DNA from: Gerris lacustris
Lineage: Eukaryota > Arthropoda > Insecta > Hemiptera > Gerridae
Length of the DNA stretch: 64,000 bases
Direction: 5' to 3'
Assembly (NCBI GenBank): GCA_951217055.1
Contig: OX578277.1
Location: forward strand, 63,644,388 to 63,708,387
Notes under the pieces: model-generated
The model's database searches: none
The model's input: the letters and a program-made list of their open reading frames with translations, nothing else
Told to the model about the DNA's origin: nothing
Part shown: one piece after another, positions 44,641 to 56,574 of the stretch
Layout of the letters: the number at the start of each line of letters is the position of its first letter
How positions within the stretch are numbered: position 1 is the first letter of the stretch
Position numbers and translations under genes: made by a program

Positions 44641-45079
44641 TAGTCTGAGCAATAACAAATTATAGTGCATAAATATTTACGAGAATACTTGTTGTTTTTT
44701 TATATTATACAGTTATACATAAGAAACAAAGTTTTTTTTTTTATACCTCAGGTCTTTGTAAATTTTTAAGAGTATAATAATAAGAGTTATAATGGTTTTT
44801 GATTCTTCAAAGCTAAATAGATTTTTTTTAAAAAGAAAACATCTAAATATTAAGATATTTAATCTGGTGCTTGTTAAAAAATGCAATGCCAAAAGGACGG
44901 CAGGACTCGATAACGCGTCCGTTTTAATTGTGAGTCAAGCTAAAGGCCGGGGAGGACGCGCCGGCGCGTCCAATCAGTACGGCCCATGCATATACCTCCG
45001 TCCTACTGAATAAACCAGCGTTTTTACCTCCGTACTCAATGTGTAAACCAACGTTTTACCTCCGTCCTCAATGTGTTAA

Positions 45080-45896
45080 AACATGTATATAAATAAAGTT
45101 TACAAAGGTCGTTTTCACCAACTATCACAGTCCATATAAAAATAACATAACAATCACAGTAAAAAAAAACTTAAAATCTGGTAACCAAGTTGAAACCTTC
45201 GTCAAGGAAATCAGTTTCTGATAGTTGATTAAATATTATTTTTAATTATATAATTATTTTATTTTACTATTATAATATGTTATTATATACATTTATTTTA
45301 TAAGGTAATTGAAATTTTAAATGCATTAATTTATGTATTATAGAACTAGATTTTTGGCGGGAGATTTGTTTTGAACATATATATAATTATTATTTATTTT
45401 TATTTTATTATATTTTTATTTTTATTATTATTTTTATGTTTGAAGTTTTTTAATTGAGTAATAGGCAAAAAAAATCGTTTGTGGTTATTGTTTAGGAGTT
45501 AATAAGTTATAAAAATTGGATGAGCGGGTAATTTTGACGGGAGTTTGTGTAGAAATAAAGTTTAAAAGTATAAATGACTAGAAAAGTTGAGGTAAATTTA
45601 TTATGACTGCTTATTATTTTATATTTAAGATGGCAGCATAATATTTATTGATGTCTTTGCGGTTATTGATTTTTTTATCAAAACTAAAGTGTTTTTAAAA
45701 CTTATATTTTCTATCACTTGATTTGTTTACGTTTGCAGGGTTAATATCGTAGTATGTATATTGATAACCTTTTCATGGGGTTTTCTTTAAAAATAATTAA
45801 GTCAGAAGTAATTTATTAGCATTTACTTTTTTTAAATGGTCTTAAAAGTGAAATTCCCATGGTGCTTAATTTTATATATTGAAATAAATTATATAT
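45080..45896. other. No recognised feature
   Basis: AT-rich with poly-pyrimidine stretches; nothing assigned. Confidence 0.35.
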
Positions 45897-45897
45897 A

Positions 45898-46250
45898 CAG
45901 TTACCGACCTAAACAGAAAAAATTTTTTTTGGGCGATACTAGATCCAAAATGGAGCAAAACTCCACTAAGCTCACTTTTCTATCTCAATCCGTTGCCGAG
46001 ATATGATTTTTTAAAGAATTATTTTTAAAAAACACGTTTTTTGCTAATAAAACCGCAATTTCTCCACTTCAAGTCAATTATTTTTAACTTTTAACCATAT
46101 TTTCGAAATCAGCGTTAAATTTCTTATAAAACTAGAGCATTTTTATTTTTTGGAATTATTAACTAAACACCGAAATATCAGTTCAAATAGCAACTTTCTG
46201 GCAAGTACTTGACGGGAGTTTTTATTTTTTTCCCCCTCTCAATATTTCTT
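45898..46250 (+). mobile_element. Mariner-like terminal fragment, copy 1
   Basis: CAGTTACCGACCTAAACAG, 'ccaaaatggagcaaaactcc', 'ctcaatccgttgccgagat' and 'tatgattttt' repeat 46527-46720 in direct orientation, lacking the GGGTG after CAG. A lone end, probably a deletion derivative. Confidence 0.6.
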
Positions 46251-46526
46251 GAAACTGACATTCCTGAACAAAAACTATTAAAATGAGATCTCCATTAGGC
46301 AAGAAGGTGAACCCTATGAAGAGGTGACCCTATCAATAAATTAAGTAAATTTAATAGACCAAAGTTAGCTTGGCTTTCTTTTCTCAAATTGAAAACAAGA
46401 GAAAGGACCGAATTGGTTAAGAGTAAAAATAGCAGCGGTGACATATTTATAGCTGTAGCTTAAAATTGTGATAACAAAATTATCGTTTCCAAAGCCTTCA
46501 TAGAAAAGAATAAGGATTATATTATA

Positions 46527-47975
46527 CAGGGTGTTACCGACTTAAACCGAAAAATTTTTCTGGGTGAAACTTGATCCAAAATGGAGCAAAACTCCACCAA
46601 GCTCACTTTTCTATCTCAATCCGTTGCCGAGATATGATTTTTCAAGATTTTTCGTAATTTCTCCACTTCAAGTCAATTATTTTTAACTTTTATTCATATT
46701 TTCGAAATCAGCGTTAAAAGAAAAAATAAAATTTCTGAAATTCTTTGAACGATCACTATATTCCTAGAAAAACTCTTGAAGGCTGGCAAATCTCACAAAA
46801 ACTTCGTCATTTAATACTCTTTCGAACGGTATAAATATCATTGCGATTTCGTATCGATTTCATGGAGAAATTTAAGTTTTAATGCAAAAAAAGTCACCTT
46901 ACGCACGTAAACTTTTAGCAGGTGCCTACCAAAATGCTTGGATGGAACGAGAAAAATCCTCAGCAATTTTTTAAAATGGAAATTTATTACATAAAACATT
47001 TCAAAAGAAAACCAATTTTTGATACGGACAATTAGATAAGAAATTTAGAAGTGGTTTTAAAAGTGGATCAAAGTGATTTCCTCTATTGCGAATGCAGGCT
47101 ATTGCCCTTTTTTGGACCTACAAACCCAACTGTCACAATACCGACATACATTTCCTAAGAAACACTCTGTGGACAGATGAATCAACTTTCACGTGGGGGG
47201 TGTGTTTAACACACATAATCGTCACCACTAGTCCCATGAAAACCCTAACAGGACTCATCATAGTTCATCATTCCAAACTAGATTCACAGTCAACGTATGG
47301 GCGAGTGTTATTTATGATATTGTGATCGGGCCTTTCATGGGTTGTTCTATTGCGGTATTTCACAAACACCTGCAAAATTCGATACGATGAGCAGGATCAT
47401 TTTCCTCTAAACCTTGCACAGCTGTGAAATAAAAGGGATGCAATCCGTCCTTATTTAAAGTAACACTCCGCGATATTTTTTCTATGCGTGTGACGGTTGG
47501 GTTTGTAGGTCCGAAAAAGGGCAATAGCCTGCATTCGTAATAGAGGAAACCACTGTGATCCACTTTTAAAACCACTTCTAAATGTCTTATCTAATTTTCC
47601 GTATCAAAAATTGGTTTTCTTTTGAAAACCAAAAGAAACCAAACCCAATGTAATAAATCCACCAATAAACCAACCTTATGTAATAAATTTCCATTTTAAA
47701 AAATGGCTGAGAATTTTTCTCGTTCCATCCAAGCATTTCGGTAGGCACCTGCTAAAAGTTTACGTGCATAAGGTGATTTTTTTTTCATTCAAACGTAAAT
47801 TTCTCTATGAAATCGATTCGGAATCGCAATGTTATGTATACCGTTCCAAAGAGTATTAAATGAGGAAGTTTTTGTGAGATTTGCCAGCCTTTAAGAGTTT
47901 TTCTAGGAATATAGTGAGCGTTCAAAGAATTTCAGAAATTTTATTTTTCTAACTTTTGAACGTATACAAGGGTTT
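46527..47975 (+). mobile_element. Mariner-like element with long inverted arms, right end lost
   Basis: Starts after TA with CAGGGTGTTACCGAC. Left arm 46740-47140 is the reverse complement of 47490-47960 ('ctaggaatatagtg', 'ggctggcaaatctcac', 'aggtgcctaccaaaatgc', 'ttgcgaatgcaggctattgc'). The expected ...CACCCTG right terminus is absent at 47975. The centre holds a transposase relic. Confidence 0.7.
47150..47395 (+). pseudogene. IS630/Tc1-mariner-type transposase relic
   Basis: LWTDESTFTWG in the first frame contains the TDE motif of the DDE catalytic core (second strand region). A shift after GGGGGG continues as GVFNTHNRHH, then SHENPNRTHH, then FQTRFTVNVWASV and DIVIGPF. I recognise the TDExTFTxxGxFNxHNxHxWxxENPHxxxxxxFQxRFxVNVWAGI pattern of insect Tc1/mariner-group transposases. 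A stop replaces the usual Trp/Ala between HH and SHENP. Only the central catalytic part remains. Confidence 0.7.
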
Positions 47976-47989
47976 CTTCGTTCATAAGA

Positions 47990-48875
47990 ATTCATAAATA
48001 CATTATAATTATTTTTTCTTTATTTATTTGAATCAAATTTCAATACCTATAAAATGATACCCAACTTAGATTTTTCAAATAATAAAAACGTTGGGGCTCT
48101 GGAGTTACGGCCCCCTAAAATTTCAAAAATTTTACATTTTTTAGATCAACTTCTTGAAATTTCATTGACCACAGAGATGTATATTTATGTATTTTTAGGA
48201 CCTGGCTCAATGGTTTAGGGGGGGGGGGAGCATTTGTTTTTACGTTTTGTTATAATTTTTGGGGGGTAAAATGGCCGCCATTTTGAAAACACGATATATT
48301 TTTTTAAACCAAGTTTCAATACCTTTAAAATGATACTCAACTTCGAATTTTCAAATAATAAAAAAGTGGGTCTCCATAGTTACGGCCCCCTAAAATGTAA
48401 ACAAAATTGCCTTTTTTTGGATCAACTTCTTGAAATTTCATTAGACCGATATGTATATTTATGTATTTTTTGCCTTATTTTTAGGACCTATCCTAATGGG
48501 GTAGTGCAGGGGGTGTACATTTTGGGTTTGTTTTAATTTTTTGCGGGGTAAATTGGTCGCCTTTTTGGAAACGCGATATATATTTGTAATCTACATTTCA
48601 ATACCTTTGAAATGATACCCATCTTGAAAATTACAAAAAATATAAATTATTGCGATCTATTCGCAATTAAATCGTAGATCGCAGAAATTTTAGAGACTAA
48701 GTTCGCAATCGTTTTTTTTGTTTTTGGGCAAAAAAGTTTAACTTGTATACCAAATTTCAAGTCTAAACTTCAGTAGGACGGGAGATATACTCCAAGATGC
48801 GACGGACGTACGGACGAACTACCCAAAGCATAATCTAGGATTACCTCGAAACCCTAAAAATGAGGCTATCATACA
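47990..48875 (+). repeat. PGR tandem array, three units
   Basis: Each unit carries 'tttcaatacc(t)ttaaaatgatac', 'acggccccctaaaat' or its relative, 'atcaacttcttgaaattt' and 'tgtatatttatgtatttt', spaced about 270-290 bp (starts about 48030, 48310, 48590). A G run is at 48219-48230. The array ends with 'gatgcgacggacgtacgg' and 'gaaaccctaaaaat'. Two units also contain 'atggccgccattttgaaa' / 'ttggtcgcctttttggaaa'. Confidence 0.7.
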
Positions 48876-48914
48876 AAATGAAGTGTATAAGAATTATTAA
48901 ATGACCTCATTATT

Positions 48915-49310
48915 GTTTTTATTTTTACTTTCTCATATAAAGAGAAAGTATTGTGATGGCGCGAAAATTCAATTTTGAGATTTTGTTGGATTTACACGTT
49001 TTGGACCTCAATCCAAAAACGTGTTTTATTTTTGGACCTGAGTCCAAAAAAGTGGTTTTTAAAAAATGTCTGTCTGTCATCTGTTGTCTGTACAGACGCC
49101 TGGAGCCTAAACTACTGGGCCGATTTTGACGAAATTTGGTATACATGTTCAGAAAAATCATTCCCCAAGGCTAAATCGAGAAATGAATTTTAGCTCCAAA
49201 TTTGGGGGCTCTACCCCCAAAAACTCTGAAAAAATGTGAAAAAACGAGTTTGATTATAAAATTCTAAAATATAGTCCATTTAAATTCGAATGTAACGATA
49301 TAACCCTTTT
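48915..49310 (+). repeat. Family G repeat, longer copy
   Basis: 'tactttctcatataaagaga' with its own hairpin CTTTCTCATATAAAGAGAAAG, 'atggcgcgaaaattc', 'ctggagcctaaactactgg', 'gccgattttgacgaaatttg' and 'atagtccatttaaattcg'. Same family as 10925-11235. Confidence 0.65.
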
Positions 49311-49334
49311 TCCCGGGAAAAATCTAGTTCCTGA

Positions 49335-49507
49335 GAAAATAGCTTAAAACGCGGACGGGGAGAGCCCGGGTTCGATTCCCCGCCAAGGAGAAGTTATTTT
49401 TATGGTAAATTTTGATGAAATGTTCAGTAATAATTAAATGTACATACCAAAACTAATAATTGGAAATCACTTGGCTAAGTAATTATGAACTCGTATATGA
49501 GAAAGTT
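49335..49507 (+). repeat. tRNA-headed SINE, family C
   Basis: 'agcccgggttcgattccccg', then 'ccaaggagaagttattttta', 'taataattaaatgtac', 'ggctaagtaattatgaactc' and 'gtatatgaga'. B box GGTTCGATTCC intact; the A box is decayed. Confidence 0.75.
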
Positions 49508-50502
49508 TAAAAAAAATGTATGCTATGAACTAATTATTTTATTTCTCTTTTAATAATAAGTTGCTAATCTTCTTATTTATAATATTTTTCCTTCTTACTT
49601 CCTTTCTCCTTTTTGGTTTCCTCGAGATGGTTTGCTGTCTTTATGTATTATATCACCTTATAGGAAATCTCATTAGTGCCTAATTTTTTTAAAGTTTTTG
49701 TGCCACTATTAAAAGAAATTATTTCTATTCCGTTAATTACCAATATTACCTGTAAGTGTTTTAATTGAAATGGCTCTAATAATAAAATTATTGTTACGAC
49801 TTTCGAAAAAATAACAACAAATGAGTCTATGAAGAAAACACTTCCAAATATTTTCCGTCATTCAGTTTGATTAATATAGTCAAATTTGTCTGTATATAAC
49901 ATATAACCCTTTGTTAAACTTTTTTTTGCCTCAGTGTTATTTACACGCAATGAAATAGGAGTTTTTCTGCATACTCAAAGAGAAAGATTGCTTAGCTAGG
50001 TTCCCGTTTGCCTCTACCAAACTAATTATCAAGTCGCTAGACTGTAGTCTATCAGAATCAAAATAGGTGTTGTTGTCTCAACATTATCTCTAGATAGTGA
50101 TAGACAGTGTGAGCATAGCAGTGGTTTATCTCTCTTGTTGTTCTTAGCCTTGTATAGACCATGCGATCAATGCACACCAGCAATTTACTCACAGCCCCAC
50201 GCCAACCTACCATTCTAAACAACACTACCAAGCTTGTACCGCTGAGATTGGAATTTAAATTAACTTCTGGTTTCTGGTAAAAGTCATGTCATCTTTATAT
50301 TATACTGTGCAAAAAAAGTATTATAAAATGTTGCAAAGTAAATCTCCAAGTATTTCTAAATAAAAAAAAATGAAAATAACACTTTTGCTTTAAAATAAAT
50401 GCAGCTTGAAAACTCAAGAGGTTTTCTGAAATAAGTGGAATACAGAAAAATATAACGAGGTCTTAAAATGACATACATCTTATAGTAAAAAATCTTAATG
50501 TA

Positions 50503-50504
<2 letters not shown>
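49508..50504. other. No recognised feature
   Basis: Includes a more GC-balanced, single-copy-looking stretch (49980-50280) with no long frame. Could be host non-coding DNA. Confidence 0.35.

Positions 50505-50592
<88 letters not shown>
50505..50592. repeat. (TA)n microsatellite
   Basis: About 44 TA units. Confidence 0.95.
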
Positions 50593-50594
<2 letters not shown>

Positions 50595-50669
50595 GTTCAT
50601 TCTGTAGTTATTGCTTTAAGTTGAACGAGAAAGTTGTGCACATCAGTGACGCTTAAAATATTTTTTGAA

Positions 50670-51160
50670 TTTATTTTGCTTCCGAACTTACCGAAGGTAA
50701 CGGAAGCTATGTGATCGTTCTGAAGAACGAAAAAAAAAATTGCCCCTAGTTCTATCTGTCTGCGCTTAATTTTTGAAAACCAACATATCTTAAAATTATA
50801 CTAGACAGATTTTAATGGAATTTGAACAGTAGGTCATAATTAGCCCATTGTTGGTCCCACAAAGGATTTTATCTTCTGCAACCATTTGTTTTTCTTCCCC
50901 ATGCGCACAAACATACATTTATTTTGTATTATATTTTCAAAAGTACTCATCTGATTTTCAAGAAATTAGAATGGTTTGTCGACAGTAGCCCTGATAGCTT
51001 CAGATTAATTTCAACCATCTCTTCTTTCTTCTTAATAAATTGTGCTAAATTGGGACTTTCATTCTTGTTAAATAAGTTGATAAAAAGCGGGAAAAAATTA
51101 AATAAATTAGACAATAATGGATTGAAGAAGCATAAAATCATGTAAACATTGGCTTATTTA
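50670..51160 (+). repeat. Family E repeat
   Basis: 'gcttccgaacttaccgaagg', 'taacggaagctatgtgatcg', 'gtaggtcataattagccc', 'attgttggtccca' and 'catgcgcacaaacatac', then the right arm 'aaattaaataaattagac'. Confidence 0.65.
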
Positions 51161-51575
51161 AGCAAACCTTTTTTTCTTTTTGTGGAAATTATGATATACT
51201 TCATGCCTATTAAGTTGTTATAGGGTAATATCATCAGTTTAAATTTTGGAACGAAGTTCCTAAACGCACTTTACAGCGTCTGGAGCCCAAGAGATCCAAA
51301 CCAACCGTCACAAAACCAACCGACACAAAATTGACCAATGACGATAATTTGAGTAAAACGACCAATTCAGATGTTCATTTTATCAATGCCAAGGACCGAT
51401 ATCTTACGATCTAACGTATCGATTTTAATAAAACTTCATCCACATTTTTCTTTTATATAGGTGAGGGTTCAATTGTTAATATATATAATGCCTATCAATA
51501 TAGGTAGGTACTGTTAAGACCACAAATTACATCTTACTATCCTTGATATATTCACTTCTCAATTTTTATAAGAAT
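51161..51575. other. Fragment with GATAACTTGAG-like phrase; otherwise unassigned
   Basis: 'ttaggaggtt'-type landmarks are absent. 'aaaccaaccgacacaaaatt' and 'gacgataatttgagtaaaa' recall the MITE interior at 24830 ('gacgataacttgagtaaaa'), so a decayed copy may lie here. Confidence 0.3.
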
Positions 51576-51579
51576 AATT

Positions 51580-51624
51580 ACACACTTTAAATAAACACAC
51601 TTTAAATAAACACACTTTAAATTT
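51580..51624. repeat. 15-bp tandem repeat, three units
   Basis: Unit ACACTTTAAATAAAC. Confidence 0.9.
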
Positions 51625-53069
51625 CAAAGTGATATTGCGCAACTTTTATTTTATTAACTGTAGATGTATAAATGACAATAATCATTTATATAATCGAGTA
51701 GTGTCCCGACGACCGTGACGATGACTCACCTCGAAATGATTTGTTATTGCTAAGCTAAGGTAACAACATGTATTCCAATAAAAATAAAATGTTTGTTTTG
51801 ATTTTTTGGTCTTCAAATAGATATAATAGCTTATCAAAATTACTTTACTTAATTTTACTTTTTTTCTAAGTATAAAATTAAGCCCGCTGCCTCGGTTCTA
51901 AGGCCACGTCTTTTATAAAGCTCATATGTATTTTTTATAAGGGTCGATCTGCATTAAATTAGTACTATTAGGAGTTTATCACTAAATCTATTCTTATGTC
52001 ATCGATTTTTGTGTGTGTGGTATTATCATTTATAGCGAGTTGATTTAAGTTTTTTTTTTTTTTTTAAATTAAAAAATGTATTACCTACAGAAGAAGTGAA
52101 TGCCAAATGTACCAGCATTATATTTCTAAATTAATTTTACTTACTATATTAAACCTTGTTTATATAGGTCTAGTTCTTAAATATAACTTATGAAGGAAAA
52201 ATCAAGCTTCAAGTAAACAACAAACACGGTTTTTAACTTGTTACATTATTATCAAGGCCGTAAAATGTAATATGTAGCAGGAGAGTAATTAGTATTAATT
52301 TGATATTATGCCACTAGTTTCACTCCTTTTCCTTATAGTTATAAATACATATATTCTTAAAACACCTTGACTAAATAATACACTAATAATTAGTTATAAA
52401 TTTTATCACGCATAAGTTAAGGCATCTGATAATATTTTGGCCAACCTCTGGTGTGAACGTGAACACCATACATGCACAGTGAATGCAAGTAGTAAAACTA
52501 ATCGATATATTCAAAGATGCAGTGAGTGCACCCTCTATATCTCGACTATATTGATAAGTCAATCCATTGACATGAAACTTTTTAAGTATTCTGCTGATCC
52601 TATTTGTATAATTTTTCAAAAATTAATCTAGGTTACGTCGAAACTATCCTTCTTTGAAAACATACTTCATGAATATACTTATTGTCATCGTTTCCATGAC
52701 GGCCCATATCTTATTTGAAGTAATTCCGATCTCAATCGTGTCCTTTTTGTACATACAATAAAATCAGTTTTCAGACTGTTTCTAAAATTTTAATGGAATT
52801 GAATTAGTATACGGAATATTTTAAAATAGAGAATATTAAATTAAGAGATTCATAGAAGGACAGCTTCTCTACTTTACTTCAATTTTGTAATGTCTAGAAC
52901 AGCTTTTCTTTATTTTCTTTATTAATTTTTATTTTTATTTATTCTATTTTTTTTGGGGGGGGGGGGGGGGTAGTCCCGTTTACCAGCCAAGGTCATTTAT
53001 TATTTTTATAAATAAATAAAACTGGAAATAATATATTTACCATAATTAATTATTTTTGTTTATATATAG
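51625..53069. other. 1.4 kb without recognised genes
   Basis: AT-rich with a G homopolymer at 52955-52971. Two overlapping opposite-strand frames near 52383-52631 lack domains. Confidence 0.35.
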
Positions 53070-53117
53070 GTGTCTGCGGCCGATCGGAAAATGGGTAGCT
53101 CTCAACAATAGAATAAG
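53070..53117 (+). other. Candidate 48-nt exon
   Basis: Preceded by 'tttttgtttatatatag' (polypyrimidine-AG) and followed by AAG|GTACAT. Markedly GC-richer than its flanks ('gtgtctgcggccgatcgg'). One phase is open throughout (CLRPIGKWVALNNRI). It might be a host microexon, but single splice-like sites occur by chance. Confidence 0.25.
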
Positions 53118-53300
53118 GTACATTATTTATTATTTACTTTTTTAAAATTAAACCTTCTTTCGAAAAAGTACATTAATCTATATTAAGAAAACAGCATCTT
53201 TTGGAAAAAGACTTTTCTATTTAAATGTAATTTGAATGTTTTAAAAACTCAAGACCTTAAACCGTAATTTTTAAAATATTCTCCAACCTATCGTCTACCC

Positions 53301-53480
53301 CAGGGGTCGGCGAACTTTTTGTGTATAAGGGCGCAATATAAGATTTGAAAATCACCGAGGGCGCATATCAATCGGTAGGTATAAATAGGCATTGAAAAAA
53401 AATCCCCTTTTATGAGAAATGAACATAATATGAATAAAGAACAACATGTATCCTCCTTATTTACAACAGATTTTTGTATC
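53301..53480. mobile_element. hAT-like terminus (CAGGGGTCGGCGAACTTTTT)
   Basis: This 20-base end is characteristic of hAT MITEs across animals. 'agggcgcaatata' and 'gagggcgcatatcaatc' follow. The right end was not found, possibly lost at the TA repeat. Confidence 0.5.
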
Positions 53481-53483
53481 TAT

Positions 53484-53485
<2 letters not shown>

Positions 53486-53578
<93 letters not shown>
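53486..53578. repeat. (TA)n microsatellite
   Basis: About 46 TA units. Confidence 0.95.
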
Positions 53579-53580
<2 letters not shown>

Positions 53581-53706
53581 CAACGGAGGATATCCCTACC
53601 GTCGATGCTTGCCTGATCTGAGGATCACTGGACCGGTTGCAGCTAAACCAGTCCAGTGATCCTCAGATCAGGCAACTAACGACGGTAGGGTATTTCCTCA
53701 GTTGAT
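53577..53706. mobile_element. 130-bp fold-back hairpin next to TA repeat
   Basis: Arms 53577-53633 and 53650-53706 pair almost fully: 'ttgcctgatctgagg', 'atcactggac' on the left and 'gtccagtgatcctcag', 'atcaggcaa' on the right, plus 'ccctaccgtcg' / 'cgacggtaggg'. Loop about 17 nt. No matches elsewhere in the window. Probably a small MITE; a hairpin RNA source is possible. Confidence 0.7.
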
Positions 53707-53861
53707 AACTTATGAACTTGCGCAGTAGTAACTTACAATTTGACATATATATTTATATTTACATGTACATACACATTATATTCTTCATTATACATAATTT
53801 TCATTTTGTAGCTCTCCAAGAGGTGGATATGGCCTATATTAAAAAAATGTATTACAAACTA

Positions 53862-55418
53862 GTCCAGTCAAATTAGGATATAACTTATATAAAAACTAGA
53901 TATAACTTATATAAAAATCCCAAAGTTTTGGAAAGTGGCTTAAAATGTTCGTATGATTTTCCTGTCATACAACATACAAAAAGTTCCCGAGGGTAAAGGG
54001 GGAGCTCACTATGTACTATTGTACCGTATCACTATTGCCCCGGGGGGGGGGGGAAATAGGTAATTTTTTTTTCTATTTACCAAATATCTCGAAAAGTATT
54101 GACATTAGGCGAATTATGGTTATTTACAAGTTTGTTTTTCATTAAATTTCCAATAAAAATGGTCATTTAAAATTTTTTTTGTAGCTCCAACCGTTTTTGT
54201 GTTACAAGCGCTCAAAATTAGGTAATATAAAATGAAGTAGGATTAGGGGGCAAAAGAACTAAAAGAACTCTTTTATTAGGGATTTCTGACCTTAAGCCCA
54301 ACTCTATTTAGTTTTCCATAGATTTTTGACTCCCCCTTTCAAATTGCCCTCGGGGGGGGATAGGGATTTTTGCTTTTTACCAAATATCTCGAAAAGTATT
54401 GAAATTAGGCGATTTATGGTTATGTACAAATTTTTTCTTCATTAAATATTCAATAAAAATGATCCTCTCTAGCTCCAACCGTTTTTAAGTTACAAGCGCT
54501 TAAAATTGGGTAATAAAAAATAAAGTAGGTGAGGGAGGAAAAAGAACTCTTTTATTAGGGATCTCTGACCTTAAGGCGCACACTATTGGTTTTTCCACCC
54601 CTCAAGACCCCCAATTTTATTTTATTTTATTTTATTTTTTTTTGTTTTTAAGAAGTCAGTAAAAGTCAATGATTTTTGTTTTTACCAATCTCTCCCCACA
54701 CATCAATAAGGTTAAAAGAAAAAGATTATGATCAAGCATTTTTTTTTTTAAATTTTATTTTGTATGACCCTTAAATAAATCCTATAAAACCTATGATATA
54801 GAAATATTATTTTTAGAAATAAATATTCATTCAGTCATTAAACTATTGGGGCAGAGGGGGAGGGGGTGGTAAAATACAAAAAACATTAGCTTTTACTTTC
54901 TTCTTACAAACAATTATATAAAAAATTAGGGGGGACTTGGGGAGAGGGGGGTCTAGGAAGGGTGTCCTAAGAGGGGGGGGGGGGGGGGGTTAATTAGGAA
55001 ATGATAAATTCGAACGTTGAGTTAAAAATCTATGGAATAATAAATAGAGTGTGGCTTAAGGTCAGAAACCCCTGTTCTTTTGCCCCTCTAATCCTACTTT
55101 AATTTTTATGATTTAATTTTGAGCGTTTGTAACTCAAAAACGGTTTGAGCTAGAAATTTTTTTATAGGACTATTTTTATTGGAAATTTAATGAAGAACAC
55201 ATTTTTACACCTAACCATAATTCGCCTATTGTCAATACTATTCAAGATATATGGTAAAAAGCAAAAAAAAAAATGGGGGGAGGGGGGCGAGGTCCCCCTT
55301 TACCCTCGTGGACTTTTAGTATGTTAGACAGGAAAGTCATACGAACATTTTAAGCCACTTTCCAAAACTTAAGGATTTTTTGTAAAGTTTCCCCTTTTTT
55401 CTTCTAATTTGACTGGAC
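53862..55418. mobile_element. Long-TIR element 1, GTCCAGTC termini, TA-flanked
   Basis: Left GTCCAGTCAAATTAG and right CTAATTTGACTGGAC, each beside TA. The inverted arms extend about 450 bp (53862-54340 and 54985-55418): 'ggaaagtggcttaaaatg', 'taggcgaattatggtta', 'agctccaaccgtttttg', 'tctgaccttaagcc'. The left arm is followed by a second, direct copy of its inner part (54370-54600). G homopolymers lie at 54040-54052 and 54974-54989. No ORF. Confidence 0.7.
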
Positions 55419-56039
55419 TAAACATCTATTTTATAAGACTTGTTAAGTACCTATGTGTTTTTTAATCTATCCTTATAAATTCTGTTAAAAAAATATAAAT
55501 TAACTCGGCCATATTCTCAGTAAATTACAGATACTCATTCATGTAGCTATTTATTACAAAAAAATTCATCTTAAACATTTAATGAATGAATTTAGCCTGA
55601 TTTGTTTAAATGTGCAAGAAGATTATAAAGAAAAATTAATGAATTTTCCAACCTCTCGCTTTGTTATTCTTCCCCTTAGCGTGTTTTCCCGTCATTTATG
55701 AATATAGGGGAGTTATGGTGTTGAGCTCAACGAGCTATGCACATAAACATGTGTCTCTCATACAAGAACTTTGTTGAAATTTTTTTACAATGACTTTTTT
55801 ACCCCCTTATGTGACATGAAATCGGAAACCTTGGGGGAGAGAATGATGGCTTGTTATTCTGTAAGTACTAAAGAACCCAATTCTTTTCGTTTATTGTGAC
55901 AGCTGTCATCATTATTAAACTAACAAACGTATTTTGTCAATAAATATAAAATAATATTTTTTTCGAAATTTCCAAAAAGTGGTATCTTTACCTTTGGTCG
56001 AAGAATGTTCAGGAATTTTTTCAGATTTTTTGCACTTCA

Positions 56040-56372
56040 CTTAAGCGAGATAGAGGGGGGGGGGGGGCACGTTTCACATCCACTTCAAACTTGCCTACGC
56101 TCGCCCTATCAAAGTTATATCCAAAGAATTATATATTTTTGTAATCAGCTCGACGTACCCTTTCATATGATACCCCTCTAATTTTTTTGAAAAATATTTT
56201 TTTCAAGTCGCTATATTTTTAAAATATGTGGGTAAGTACAAGACACATACATGCCAAATTTCAAAGTGATCGAACGAAAGGTTTAGCCGTGAGGGCACGC
56301 GATAGGACGGACGGACAGACACACGCAGGAAAAAATATAAGGGTCCTTGGTTTTGCCTACGGACCCTAAAAA
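56040..56372 (+). repeat. PGR-like repeat copy
   Basis: G tract (56056-56067), 'aatcagctcgacgtaccc', 'tttcatatgatacccctc', 'gccaaatttcaaagtgatc', 'aggacggacggacagac' and 'tacggaccctaaaaag'. Confidence 0.55.
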
Positions 56373-56490
56373 GTATTGGTTTCACACAAAAATTTGTTTT
56401 CGAGATTTCAACGGAATTATCCGTTTTGGGTGTTTTTAAGACCTTCTGAGTGGTTTTCAGCATGACGTCTGTATGTATGTGTGTATGTAT

Positions 56491-56574
<84 letters not shown>

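Larger units (their letters stand above)
43596..45075. mobile_element. piggyBac-type non-autonomous element, TTAA-flanked
   Basis: Left CACGTTGAGGACGG and right CCGTCCTCAATGTG are inverted repeats, directly flanked by TTAA (43592-43595, 45076-45079). piggyBac elements use TTAA and often start with CAC/CCC followed by GTTG-like bases. The interior holds a GC-rich tandem repeat at the left, three (TA)n tracts and GGACGCGCCGGCGCGTCC-type palindromes again near the right end (about 44954-44971). No transposase. Confidence 0.75.
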
